From positions 1-64,000 of the forward strand of contig NZ_QTPP01000029.1 of assembly GCF_003853415.1 (NCBI RefSeq): 64,000 bases of DNA, read 5' to 3'. This DNA comes from Burkholderia sp. Bp9142. GTDB taxonomy: Bacteria > Pseudomonadota > Gammaproteobacteria > Burkholderiales > Burkholderiaceae. The translations under genes and the position numbers were made by a program. The notes beneath the pieces were generated by a model. The model ran no database searches, was not told the DNA's origin, and saw only the letters and a program-made list of their open reading frames with translations. This document shows positions 35,394-43,818 of this stretch, in pieces (position 1 is the stretch's first letter; each line of letters opens with the position of its first letter).

Positions 35394-36803
35394 ATGACGT
35401 CCCAACTGCACAAAAAGGGCGAGGCCTGGTCGGCCCGCTTCTCGGAACCGATGTCGGAGCTGGTCAAGCGCTACACGTCGTCGGTGTTTTTCGACAAGCG
35501 CCTCGCGCTCGTCGACATCGCCGGCTCGCTCGCGCACGCGAGCATGCTCGCGGCGCAGAAGATCATCAGCGCCGACGACCTCGCCGCGATCGAACGCGGG
35601 ATGACGCAGATCAAGGGCGAGATCGAGCGCGGCGAATTCGAATGGCAGCTGGATCTCGAGGACGTCCACCTGAACATCGAGGCGCGCCTGACCGCGCTGA
35701 TCGGCGATGCCGGCAAGCGCCTGCACACGGGCCGCTCGCGCAACGACCAGGTCGCGACCGACATCCGTCTGTGGCTGCGCGGCGAGATCGACCGCATCGG
35801 CGGCCTGCTGAACGACCTGCGCGGCGCGCTGATCGACCTCGCGGAGCAGAACGCGGACACGATCATGCCGGGCTTCACGCACCTGCAGGTCGCGCAGCCG
35901 GTCACGTTCGGCCACCACCTGCTCGCGTATGTCGAGATGTTCACGCGCGACGCCGAGCGCATGCGCGACTGCCGCACCCGTGTGAACCGCCTGCCGCTCG
36001 GCGCGGCCGCGCTCGCCGGCACCAGCTACCCGATCGACCGTCACGCGGTGGCGAAGACGCTCGGCTTCGACGGCATCTGCGCGAACTCGCTCGACGCGGT
36101 GTCGGATCGCGACTTCGCGATCGAATTCACGGCGGCATCCGCGCTCGTGATGACGCACGTGTCGCGTTTCTCCGAGGAACTCGTGCTGTGGATGAGCCCG
36201 CGCGTCGGCTTCATCGACATCGCCGACCGCTTCTGCACCGGCAGCTCGATCATGCCGCAGAAGAAGAACCCGGACGTGCCCGAGCTCGCGCGCGGCAAGA
36301 CGGGCCGCGTAAACGGCCACCTGATGGCGCTCCTCACGCTGATGAAGGGCCAGCCGCTCGCGTACAACAAGGACAACCAGGAAGACAAGGAACCGCTGTT
36401 CGACACGGTCGACACCGTCGCCGACACGCTGCGGATCTTCGCCGAGATGGTCGCGGGCATCACCGTGAAGCCGGACGCGATGCGCGCGGCCGCGCTGCAG
36501 GGCTTCTCGACCGCCACCGACCTCGCCGACTACCTCGTGAAGCGCGGGCTGCCGTTCCGCGATGCGCACGAAGCCGTCGCGCACGCGGTGCGGATCTGCG
36601 ACGACCGCGGGATCGACCTCGCCGACCTGACGCTCGACGAAATGAAGCAGGAACTGCCGAACGTCGCGCACCTGATCGGCGACGACGTGTTCGGCTACCT
36701 GACGCTCGAAGGTTCGGTCGCAAGCCGCAACCACCCGGGCGGCACCGCGCCCGATCAAGTGCGTGCGGCCGTCAAGGCCGCCCGCGCCGCGCTCGGCAAG
36801 TAA
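35394..36803 (+). CDS. argH: Argininosuccinate lyase
   Basis: The 469-residue enzyme has the fumarase-superfamily signature GSSIMPQKKNPD containing the catalytic serine loop. Other landmarks are HTGRSRNDQVATD, PGFTHLQVAQPVTFGHH and LEGSVASRNHPGG. It cleaves argininosuccinate to arginine and fumarate, the last step of arginine synthesis. The ATG at 35394 begins MTSQLHKKGEAWSARF, the usual N-terminus. A TAGAAT hexamer lies at about 35335. A hairpin terminator follows. Confidence 0.95.
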   Translation: MTSQLHKKGEAWSARFSEPMSELVKRYTSSVFFDKRLALVDIAGSLAHASMLAAQKIISADDLAAIERGMTQIKGEIERGEFEWQLDLEDVHLNIEARLTALIGDAGKRLHTGRSRNDQVATDIRLWLRGEIDRIGGLLNDLRGALIDLAEQNADTIMPGFTHLQVAQPVTFGHHLLAYVEMFTRDAERMRDCRTRVNRLPLGAAALAGTSYPIDRHAVAKTLGFDGICANSLDAVSDRDFAIEFTAASALVMTHVSRFSEELVLWMSPRVGFIDIADRFCTGSSIMPQKKNPDVPELARGKTGRVNGHLMALLTLMKGQPLAYNKDNQEDKEPLFDTVDTVADTLRIFAEMVAGITVKPDAMRAAALQGFSTATDLADYLVKRGLPFRDAHEAVAHAVRICDDRGIDLADLTLDEMKQELPNVAHLIGDDVFGYLTLEGSVASRNHPGGTAPDQVRAAVKAARAALGK

Positions 36804-36817
36804 GCCTGTCGTCACGG

Positions 36818-36842
36818 ACGGACGCCTTCGGCGTCCGTTTTT
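36818..36842 (+). terminator. Rho-independent terminator of argH
   Basis: A 9-bp stem (acggacgcc with ggcgtccgt) and loop ttc are followed by a T run. Confidence 0.85.
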
Positions 36843-36897
36843 CATTCGGGCGGCCGCTGTGCCGCCCATCGCCTTCCCCGCTTTCCGGATACCGCCG

Positions 36898-37581
36898 ATG
36901 ACCTTCTCCGCCGCGCTCTTCGACATGGACGGCCTGCTCGTCGATTCCGAGCGGACCATCATGAACACGTGGATCGACGTGTCGAACGCACACGGCGTCG
37001 TGCTGACCGAGATCGACTACCTGCAGATCGTCGGCCGCTCGTTCGCCGAAGGCCAGGTCATTCTCGCGCGGCTGATCGGCGACGCCGACACGTTCGACGC
37101 CGTGCGCATCCGCGTGCGCGAGCAGCTCGCGGCGCCCGAACCCCATCCGAAATTTCCGCTGAAGTCCGGTGCGCTTGCGCTGCTCGAGGCGCTCGCGCAG
37201 GCCGGCATCCCGTGCGCGGTCGCGTCGTCGTCCGCCCGCGACGTGATCCGTGCGCGGCTCGACGCGGTCGGCGTGCTGCCGTTCTTCCGCGCGATCGCGG
37301 GCGGCGACGAAGTCGCGCGCGGCAAACCCGACCCGGCCGTCTACCGGCTCGCGGCCGAACGCCTCGGCGTGCCGGCGCACGCGTGCGTCGCGTTCGAGGA
37401 CAGTGACTTCGGCGCGCAGTCGGCCGCCGGCGCCGGCGCATCGGTCGTCACCGTGCCGGACCTGAAGGCGCCGACGCCCGAGATCGTCGCGCTGAGCCTG
37501 CACGTGCTCGGGTCGCTCGACGATGCCGTCGCGCTCGTGCCGTCGTGGTTCGGCCGTCTGGACACGCAGCAACCCGCGTAG
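36898..37581 (+). CDS. HAD superfamily hydrolase (beta-phosphoglucomutase/phosphatase-like)
   Basis: The 227-residue protein has HAD motif I FDMDGLLVDSE, with nucleophile Asp and acid/base Asp. Motif II lies in PCAVASSSARDV, a motif III Lys in RGKPDPAVY, and motif IV in VAFEDSDFGAQSA. The cap domain between motifs I and II is helical, as in subfamily IA sugar-phosphate phosphatases such as YniC and the 2-deoxyglucose-6-phosphatases. The start ATG at 36898 directly precedes TFSAALFDMDG. Substrate is unknown. Confidence 0.9.
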   Translation: MTFSAALFDMDGLLVDSERTIMNTWIDVSNAHGVVLTEIDYLQIVGRSFAEGQVILARLIGDADTFDAVRIRVREQLAAPEPHPKFPLKSGALALLEALAQAGIPCAVASSSARDVIRARLDAVGVLPFFRAIAGGDEVARGKPDPAVYRLAAERLGVPAHACVAFEDSDFGAQSAAGAGASVVTVPDLKAPTPEIVALSLHVLGSLDDAVALVPSWFGRLDTQQPA

Positions 37582-37613
37582 CCGCCGCACGCGGCACGCG
37601 ACACGCCAAAAGC

Positions 37614-37638
37614 AAACGGGCACCGTCGGTGCCCGTTT
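37614..37638. terminator. Bidirectional hairpin terminator
   Basis: A perfect 11-bp stem (aaacgggcacc with ggtgcccgttt) with loop gtc lies between the convergent HAD and LprI-like genes. Confidence 0.85.
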
Positions 37639-37676
37639 CGCGTTGCCGCGCCGGAACGCCGGCGTCGCGGCGATCC

Positions 37677-38507
37677 TTACTTGTTGCCGGCCGTCTCCGA
37701 CAGCCGCTTCATCGTCGCGATGCGCGCACCGATCAGATCGACGCGTCCGTCCTCGCCGACGAGCGGCGCCGTCGCATCGCGGAACGCCACCCACGCGCGT
37801 TGCGCGCGCACGAGCGTCGCGGCCGAATGCGCGGGCATCTTGCGACGCAGCTTCTGGTAATAGCGGTTCAAGTCGAACAGCGCGTGCTCGCACGCGGCAT
37901 CCTGCTCGCACGGCCGCACACGGCGGATCGCCGGATCGCGCGACGCGTTCGCCGGCTTGCCGGCGGCCGTCACGGCAGCGCCCGGCGCCACGCCCGCACC
38001 GCCCTGCGCATCGCTCGCGGCTGCCACCGGCACGGCGGCAGGCGGCGGCGCATAACGGTCGGCCGCCGCGCGCAGCGCGAGCGCGCGATCGCGCACCGGC
38101 TGCAGCTGCATGTCGGCGCTCGCCATCGTATACGCGGTGCCGCGCGTCGTGTCGTACACGGCCTTCAGCAACTGCACTTCATCCTTGCGCCACGTGACCC
38201 AGTGGCGCTGGCTGTCCTGCCAGCCGCGCTTCGCGTCGGCCGGCGCATCGTCCGACAGGCGCTGATACGCGCCGTCCATCACGGCCTGCCACTGCTGCTG
38301 CGCCTCCCCCATGCACTGGATCTGGCCGGCCGTCGACGACCGGTCGCGCCGCGCGAGACACTGCCGCATCGCGACGTCGATCGGGTCGGCCGCGGCCACT
38401 TCCGCATGCGCGGCATTCAGCCCCGCCGGCCCGGCCGACCACGCCGCCCAGGCGACGAGCGCGGCCAGCGCCGCGCGCATCGTCCGGATTCGTCCGTGGG
38501 TCGCCAT
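37677..38507 (-). CDS. Periplasmic protein with two LprI (DUF1311)-like domains
   Basis: The 276-residue protein has an N-terminal signal peptide (RTMRAALAALVAWAAWSA.. ending near AHA). A first LprI/DUF1311-like unit covers about 45-115 (CLARRDRSSTAGQIQCMGEAQQQW, WQDSQRHWVTWRKDE). An Ala/Pro-rich linker follows at about 145-190. A second unit covers about 195-276 (CEHALFDLNRYYQKL, VRAQRAWVAFRDA). LprI-type proteins can inhibit lysozyme, but this is family knowledge only. Translation begins at an ATG overlapping the decarboxylase stop (TGATG), so the two are coupled. An alternative start, MRAALAAL, lies at 38480. Confidence 0.8.
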   Translation of the reverse strand: MATHGRIRTMRAALAALVAWAAWSAGPAGLNAAHAEVAAADPIDVAMRQCLARRDRSSTAGQIQCMGEAQQQWQAVMDGAYQRLSDDAPADAKRGWQDSQRHWVTWRKDEVQLLKAVYDTTRGTAYTMASADMQLQPVRDRALALRAAADRYAPPPAAVPVAAASDAQGGAGVAPGAAVTAAGKPANASRDPAIRRVRPCEQDAACEHALFDLNRYYQKLRRKMPAHSAATLVRAQRAWVAFRDATAPLVGEDGRVDLIGARIATMKRLSETAGNK

Positions 38508-40786
38508 CAGTCGCGCACGCAGTCGACGAAGTACTCGACGCGGCCGTTCACCTCTTCCGCGACGAGGCCGTGGATGTCGGTGTGGAAGCCCGGGAAGCGC
38601 TCGTTGAAGTCGCGCGCGAACCGTAGGTAGTTCACGATCGTCTTGTTGAAGCGCTCGCCCGGGATCAGCAGCGGAATGCCCGGCGGGTACGGCGTCAGCA
38701 GGATGCTCGTCACGCGGCCTTCGAGCTCGTCGAGCGGCACGCGGTCGATCTTGCGGTGCGCGAGCTTCGCGAACGCGTCCGACGGCTTCATCGCCGGCTC
38801 CATGTCCGACAGGTACATCTCCGTCGTCAGGCGCGCGATGTCGTTCGCACGGTACACGTCGTGGATCTGCGTGCACAGGTCGCGCAGGCCGACGCGCTCG
38901 TAGCGTGGATGCTGCGCGACGAACTCCGGCAGCACGCGCCACAGCGGCTGGTTGTTGTCGTAGTCGTCCTTGAACTGCTGCAGCTCGGTCACCATCGAGT
39001 TCCAGCGGCCCTTCGTGATGCCGATCGTGAACATGATGAAGAACGAGTACAGGCCGGTCTTCTCGACGATGATCCCGTGCTCGGCCAGGTACTTCGTGAC
39101 GATCGCGGCCGGAATGCCCGTCTCGCCGAACTCGCCGTCGACGTCGAGCCCCGGCGTGATGATCGTCGCCTTGATCGGGTCGAGCATGTTGAAGCCTTCC
39201 GCCAGCGGGCCGAAGCCGTGCCAGTGGTCGTTCGGCTTCAGCATCCAGTCCTCGCGCGAACCGATGCCTTCTTCCGACAAGTCGTCCGGGCCCCACACGC
39301 TGAAGAACCAGTCGTCGCCGTACTCGGCGTCGACCTTGCGCATCGCGCGGCGGAAGTCGATCGCCTCGGCGATCGACTCCTCGACGAGCGCGGTGCCGCC
39401 CGGCGGCTCCATCATCGCGGCCGCGACGTCGCACGACGCGATGATCGCGTACTGCGGGCTCGTCGACGTGTGCATCAGGTACGCCTCGTTGAAGCGGTGC
39501 TTGTCGAACGTGCGGTTCTCGGAATCCTGCACGACGATCTGCGAGGCCTGCGAAATGCCCGCGAGCAGCTTGTGCGTCGAGTGCGTCGCGAACACGAGCG
39601 CGCCCGTGCGCGGGCGGCCGTCGCCGATCGCGTGCATGTCGCGGTAGAAGTCGTGGAACGTCGCGTGCGGCAGCCATGCTTCGTCGAAGTGCAGCGTGTC
39701 GAGCAGGTCGCCGAGCAGGTCCTTGATCATCTCGACGTTGTAGACGACGCCGTCGTACGTGCTCTGCGTGATCGTCAGGATGCGCGGCTTCATCTCCGGG
39801 TTCTGGCGCATCGCCTCGCGCGCGAACGGATTCGCCTCGATCTTCTTGCGGATGTTCTCCGGCTTGAATTCGTCGCGCGGGATCGGCCCGATGATGCCGA
39901 AGTGGTTGCGCGTCGGCGTGAGGAACACCGGGATCGCGCCCGTCATCGTGATCGCGTGCAGGATCGACTTGTGGCAGTTGCGGTCGACCAGCACGATGTC
40001 GCCCGGTGCGACCGTCGCGTGCCAGACGATCTTGTTCGACGTCGACGTGCCGTTGGTCACGAAGAACAAATGGTCCGCGCTGAAGATGCGCGCGGCATTG
40101 CGCTCGGACGCCGCGACCGGGCCCGTGTGGTCGAGCAGCTGGCCGAGTTCGTCGACCGCGTTGCAGACGTCCGCGCGCAGCATGTTCTCGCCGAAGAACT
40201 GGTGGAACATCTGGCCGAGCGGGTTCTTCAGGAACGCGACGCCGCCCGAGTGGCCCGGGCAGTGCCACGAGTACGAGCCTTCGTCCGCGTACTTCACCAG
40301 CTCCTTGAAGAACGGCGGCGCGAGCGAGTCGAGATAGACCTTCGCCTCGCGGATGATGTGGCGCGCGACGAACTCCGGCGTGTCCTCGAACATGTGGATG
40401 AAGCCGTGCAGTTCGCGCAGGATGTCGTTCGGCAGATGGCGCGACGTGCGCGTCTCGCCGTACAGGAAGATCGGGATGTCCGCGTTGCGGCGGCGCACTT
40501 CGGTGACGAACGCGCGCAGCTCGATGATCGCGGTCGCCAGCTCGGGCAGCTCGCCGTCCGGGCCCGTCTCGCCGAGCATGAGTTCGTCGTCGTCGATCGA
40601 CAGGATGAAGCACGACGCGCGGCTCGATTGCTGCGCGAACGACGTCAGATCGCCGTAGCTCGTGAGGCCGAGGACTTCGACGCCCTCCTTCTCGATCGCT
40701 TCGGCCAACGCCCGGATGCCGGAGCCCGAGATGTTCTCGGAGCGGAAATCTTCGTCGATGATGACGACGGGGAAACGAAACTTCAT
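38507..40786 (-). CDS. Orn/Lys/Arg decarboxylase (AdiA-like, acid-induced type)
   Basis: The 759-residue PLP enzyme has the full large-decarboxylase layout. The N-terminal response-regulator-like wing domain is about 1-130 (VVIIDEDFRSEN). The PLP fold contains HCPGHSGGVAF, FFVTNGTSTSNKIV, FDEAWLPHA and the PLP-binding Lys in FATHSTHKLLAG. The C-terminal domain ends DCVRD. It decarboxylates arginine, lysine or ornithine, consuming a proton and yielding a polyamine. I cannot decide the substrate by eye; AdiA-like arginine decarboxylation is likeliest. It is 81 bp downstream of dcd and coupled to the LprI-like gene. No antiporter gene is adjacent. Confidence 0.92.
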   Translation of the reverse strand: MKFRFPVVIIDEDFRSENISGSGIRALAEAIEKEGVEVLGLTSYGDLTSFAQQSSRASCFILSIDDDELMLGETGPDGELPELATAIIELRAFVTEVRRRNADIPIFLYGETRTSRHLPNDILRELHGFIHMFEDTPEFVARHIIREAKVYLDSLAPPFFKELVKYADEGSYSWHCPGHSGGVAFLKNPLGQMFHQFFGENMLRADVCNAVDELGQLLDHTGPVAASERNAARIFSADHLFFVTNGTSTSNKIVWHATVAPGDIVLVDRNCHKSILHAITMTGAIPVFLTPTRNHFGIIGPIPRDEFKPENIRKKIEANPFAREAMRQNPEMKPRILTITQSTYDGVVYNVEMIKDLLGDLLDTLHFDEAWLPHATFHDFYRDMHAIGDGRPRTGALVFATHSTHKLLAGISQASQIVVQDSENRTFDKHRFNEAYLMHTSTSPQYAIIASCDVAAAMMEPPGGTALVEESIAEAIDFRRAMRKVDAEYGDDWFFSVWGPDDLSEEGIGSREDWMLKPNDHWHGFGPLAEGFNMLDPIKATIITPGLDVDGEFGETGIPAAIVTKYLAEHGIIVEKTGLYSFFIMFTIGITKGRWNSMVTELQQFKDDYDNNQPLWRVLPEFVAQHPRYERVGLRDLCTQIHDVYRANDIARLTTEMYLSDMEPAMKPSDAFAKLAHRKIDRVPLDELEGRVTSILLTPYPPGIPLLIPGERFNKTIVNYLRFARDFNERFPGFHTDIHGLVAEEVNGRVEYFVDCVRD

Positions 40787-40867
40787 GGGCGATTCTCCAA
40801 AAAGAACGACCGCGGCGCGTCACGCGCAGCGGTCACCCGGAAACCGGTGAGACGTTATGCAACCAGA

Positions 40868-41437
40868 TCAGGTTTTCGGCAGCGTGACACCGCGCTGACC
40901 CTGATACTTGCCGCCGCGATCGGCGTACGACACATCGCACACTTCGTCGCTTTCGAAGAACAGCACCTGCGCGACACCTTCGTTCGCGTAGATCTTCGCG
41001 GGCAGCGGCGTGGTATTCGAGAATTCCAGCGTGACGTAGCCTTCCCACTCGGGTTCGAACGGCGTCACGTTGACGATGATCCCGCAGCGCGCGTACGTCG
41101 ACTTGCCGAGGCAGACCGTCAGCACGGTGCGCGGGATGCGGAAATATTCGACGGTGCGTGCCAGCGCGAACGAGTTCGGCGGGATGATGCACACGTCGCC
41201 CTTGAAATCGACAAACGAACCCTCGTCGAAGTTCTTCGGATCGACGATCGTCGAGTTGATGTTCGTGAAGATCTTGAATTCGTCCGCGCAGCGGATGTCG
41301 TAGCCGTAGCTCGACGTGCCGTAGCTGACGATCCGGCGGCCGTCCTCGGACGCGCGAACCTGATCGGGCACGAACGGCTCGATCATCTTGTGCTCTTCGG
41401 CCATGCGCCGAATCCACTTGTCGGACTTGATGCTCAT
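40868..41437 (-). CDS. dcd: dCTP deaminase
   Basis: The 189-residue enzyme matches bacterial Dcd: [54 protein letters not shown] with the catalytic Glu, and [12 protein letters not shown]. It deaminates dCTP to dUTP for thymidylate synthesis. It is first in a probable dcd-decarboxylase-LprI run. Its 5' leader (41438-41667) contains several strong inverted repeats. Confidence 0.95.
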
Positions 41438-41667
41438 GCCAGCCTCCGCCGGGCCGTCCCAAGGGCGTAGCAGGGAATTCGCAGAGCATCGCTCTGCGCC
41501 TGCGCAGCCGGCCGGCTTTGCAAAGCCGGCCGTGGGCGGCTGGCCGTCCCGTCGGGGGACAGCGAACGAAGTGAGCGTTGGGGTCGTTTCATATCGGGGC
41601 GCCTGGAAACGCTGCGTGACAGTCGGTGAGGGCCGCTCGCGCGAGGCGGCAACCCGGAAAGGCGCAC
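41438..41667 (-). repeat. Structured leader element upstream of dcd, possible dispersed repeat
   Basis: Going into dcd, the minus strand carries the phrase acgctcacttcgttcgctgt, then a perfect 24-bp palindrome at 41509-41532 (arms cggccggctttg). A 7-bp stem lies at 41481-41497 (gcagagc and gctctgc). I recall similar leader sequences elsewhere in Burkholderia but cannot confirm copy number here. An open frame of about 50 codons ([11 protein letters not shown]...) runs through it and continues to overlap dcd's start; it is more likely part of the element than a gene. Confidence 0.5.
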
Positions 41668-41704
41668 ATTTTACGCGATCATCGGCCCACGCACGCGGCG
41701 GCCG

Positions 41705-42241
41705 TCAACGGATCACGCCGCAGGCGAGCGCGGGCCCCGCGCCATGCTGCGGAAACGCGGGATCGCTCGGGTCGCGATGCACCAGCGCCGAACGGTTCAG
41801 CGCGGAGCGCACGCCGTCGAGGGCCAGATCGGGCGCGACGATGAAACCGGCCGCGACGCCGTTCGCATCCGCATGGATGTTGCCGAGATCGCCGGCGACG
41901 CGCGCGCCCGCGCGCAGCCGGTCGGCGGCCGGCGCGAACACCTGGCCGGCGCTCGAGCCGTCACCCGCGTTGCAGTCGCCGCGCTCATGCACCTGCAGCG
42001 CGTGATCGCTGTTCGGCGGCAAGCCGACCAGGTTGTACGTGACCTGGACGCCGTCCGGGCGTTCGACGAACGTCACCGCGCCGCGTGCCTGCGAGCCGAC
42101 GGTCGGCTGCAGTTGCGCGTCGGCGCGCTTTTCGTGCGACGAGGAAAAGGAGGTACAGCCGGCCAGCAGGCCCAGCGCGGCGGCGGCCAGCAGCGCGCGC
42201 CGCGCGCGGCCGGCGCGCACGCCGTGATGTCGTTGGTTCAT
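41705..42241 (-). CDS. Cu/Zn superoxide dismutase-like lipoprotein lacking zinc-site histidines
   Basis: The 178-residue protein has a lipoprotein signal with lipobox LLAGC (Cys29), then the SodC beta-barrel. Copper-type ligands H80 and H85 (DHALQVHERGDC) and H155 (SALVH) are present, as is the structural disulfide pair C90 and C174. Where SodC proteins have the bridging and zinc histidines (GGHFxP, HG, RHAGDL), this protein has AGQVFAP, DRLRAG and RVAGDL. Only the zinc Asp (D118) remains. It may be a mononuclear copper protein or have lost dismutase activity. It is 133 bp downstream of apbC on the same strand. Confidence 0.85.
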   Translation of the reverse strand: MNQRHHGVRAGRARRALLAAAALGLLAGCTSFSSSHEKRADAQLQPTVGSQARGAVTFVERPDGVQVTYNLVGLPPNSDHALQVHERGDCNAGDGSSAGQVFAPAADRLRAGARVAGDLGNIHADANGVAAGFIVAPDLALDGVRSALNRSALVHRDPSDPAFPQHGAGPALACGVIR

Positions 42242-42374
42242 TCGATCCTCATGCCGGCTGGCGGCCGTTTGACACGGCGGCCATGCCGGGCGGGTAAAGG
42301 GACCCGGGAAAAGTCGCCATGATACCGCGCCTCGCGACGCCGTAAACAGCGTGAGGCCCCGCCCCGCAAGGGTT

Positions 42375-43466
42375 TTACGTATTTTGAACAACGATCGACG
42401 GGAACTTCGACGTCATGTCGCGCGCGCGCTCGGCGATCGCCAGCGCGACCCCGCGCGCGATGTCGCGGTAACGCCGCGCCAGTGCGCCCTCCGGATCGGC
42501 CGCGACCGTCGGCGTGCCGCCGTCGGCGCGCTCGCGGATCGCGATGTCGAGCGGCAGGCTGCCGAGCACGTTCACGCCGTAGTCCTGCGCCATCCGCTCG
42601 GCACCGCCCGCGCCGAAGATGTGCTCCTCGTGGCCGCAGTTCGAGCAGATGTGAATGCTCATGTTCTCGACGATGCCGAGGATCGGAATCCCGACCTTCT
42701 CGAACATCTTCAGGCCCTTCTTCGCGTCGAGCAGCGCGATGTCCTGCGGCGTCGTCACGATCACGGCGCCGGTCACCGGCACGCGCTGCGCGAGCGTGAG
42801 CTGGATGTCGCCCGTGCCCGGCGGCATGTCGACGATCAGGTAGTCGAGCTCGCGCCAGTTGGTCTGCCGCAGCAACTGCTCGAGCGCCGACGTCGCCATC
42901 GGACCGCGCCACACCATCGGGTTGTCTTCCTCGATCAGGAAGCCGATCGAGTTCGCCTGCAGCCCGTGGCCGACCAGCGGGTTCATCGACTGGTTGTCCG
43001 GCGACTCGGGGCGCTGGCCGTGAATGCCGAGCATGGTCGGCAGCGACGGGCCGTAGATGTCGGCGTCGAGAATGCCGACCGACGCGCCTTCCGCGGCGAG
43101 CGCGAGCGCGAGGTTGACGGCCGTCGTGCTCTTGCCGACGCCGCCCTTGCCCGACGCGACCGCGACAATGTTCTTCACGTTCGGCAGCAGCTTCACGCCG
43201 CGCTGCACCGTGTGCGCGACGATCTCCTGCGACACGGTGACACGTGCATCGCGCACGCCCGGCACGGCCTTCAGCGCATCGGCGATGCGCGCGCGCACGT
43301 CGTCGTGCTGGCTGCGCGCGGGATAGCCGAGCACCACGTCGACCACCACGGCGTCGCCGTCGATCGCGACGTTGCGCACGCCCTTGTTCGCCGCGTACGG
43401 ACGGCCGGTGTTGGGGTCGACGACAGCCGCCAGCGCGGCGTCGACTTGTGCCCGGTCAATGCTCAT
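42375..43466 (-). CDS. apbC: Iron-sulfur cluster carrier ATPase ApbC/Mrp
   Basis: The 363-residue P-loop protein has an N-terminal MIP18-type domain (about 5-80), deviant Walker A GKGGVGKS at 106-113, YLIVDMPPGTGD and the cluster-binding pair in ICSNCG. It transfers Fe-S clusters to apoproteins in the cytosol. The ATG at 43466 begins MSIDRAQVD; the longer open frame upstream runs through AT-rich promoter-like DNA. In related bacteria it is divergent from metG; here an OmpA-like gene lies between. Confidence 0.94.
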   Translation of the reverse strand: MSIDRAQVDAALAAVVDPNTGRPYAANKGVRNVAIDGDAVVVDVVLGYPARSQHDDVRARIADALKAVPGVRDARVTVSQEIVAHTVQRGVKLLPNVKNIVAVASGKGGVGKSTTAVNLALALAAEGASVGILDADIYGPSLPTMLGIHGQRPESPDNQSMNPLVGHGLQANSIGFLIEEDNPMVWRGPMATSALEQLLRQTNWRELDYLIVDMPPGTGDIQLTLAQRVPVTGAVIVTTPQDIALLDAKKGLKMFEKVGIPILGIVENMSIHICSNCGHEEHIFGAGGAERMAQDYGVNVLGSLPLDIAIRERADGGTPTVAADPEGALARRYRDIARGVALAIAERARDMTSKFPSIVVQNT

Positions 43467-43818
43467 CGAAACTCCGTGAAAACGTTTTTCTCTCGCGCAA
43501 ACGTCAAAAAATATCAAATTACGCAGCGAAAATCGGGAAAAGTGAAAGAATCTGTTGCACGCCATTGCGCGAACGCGCGCGGCGGCGCAATCTTCGCGTG
43601 CGGCATGCTATGGGGCCAAATGGGCCACCATCCGCCTATATTGTAGAGGCTGACGCGTCACCCTGTCCGGAACAGCCACGCTGGCGAACGGGGCATGCGG
43701 CCGCCTCGGCGGCTGCCGCGAGCACGGGCCTGCCCTCCTTTTTCGGGCGCCCGTGCAGGGAGCCGTAACTGTTGTTTGTCGTCGTTGTCGACTCGTTCAA
43801 CCAAGAGAGGAATCCAAG
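43467..43818. other. Divergent promoter region, apbC and OmpA-like gene
   Basis: This 352-bp gap has an AT-rich section at about 43485-43560 that likely carries the apbC promoter. Nearer the OmpA-like gene is an 8-bp inverted repeat (gcacgggc at 43722 and gcccgtgc at 43749). I see no gene in it. Confidence 0.5.
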
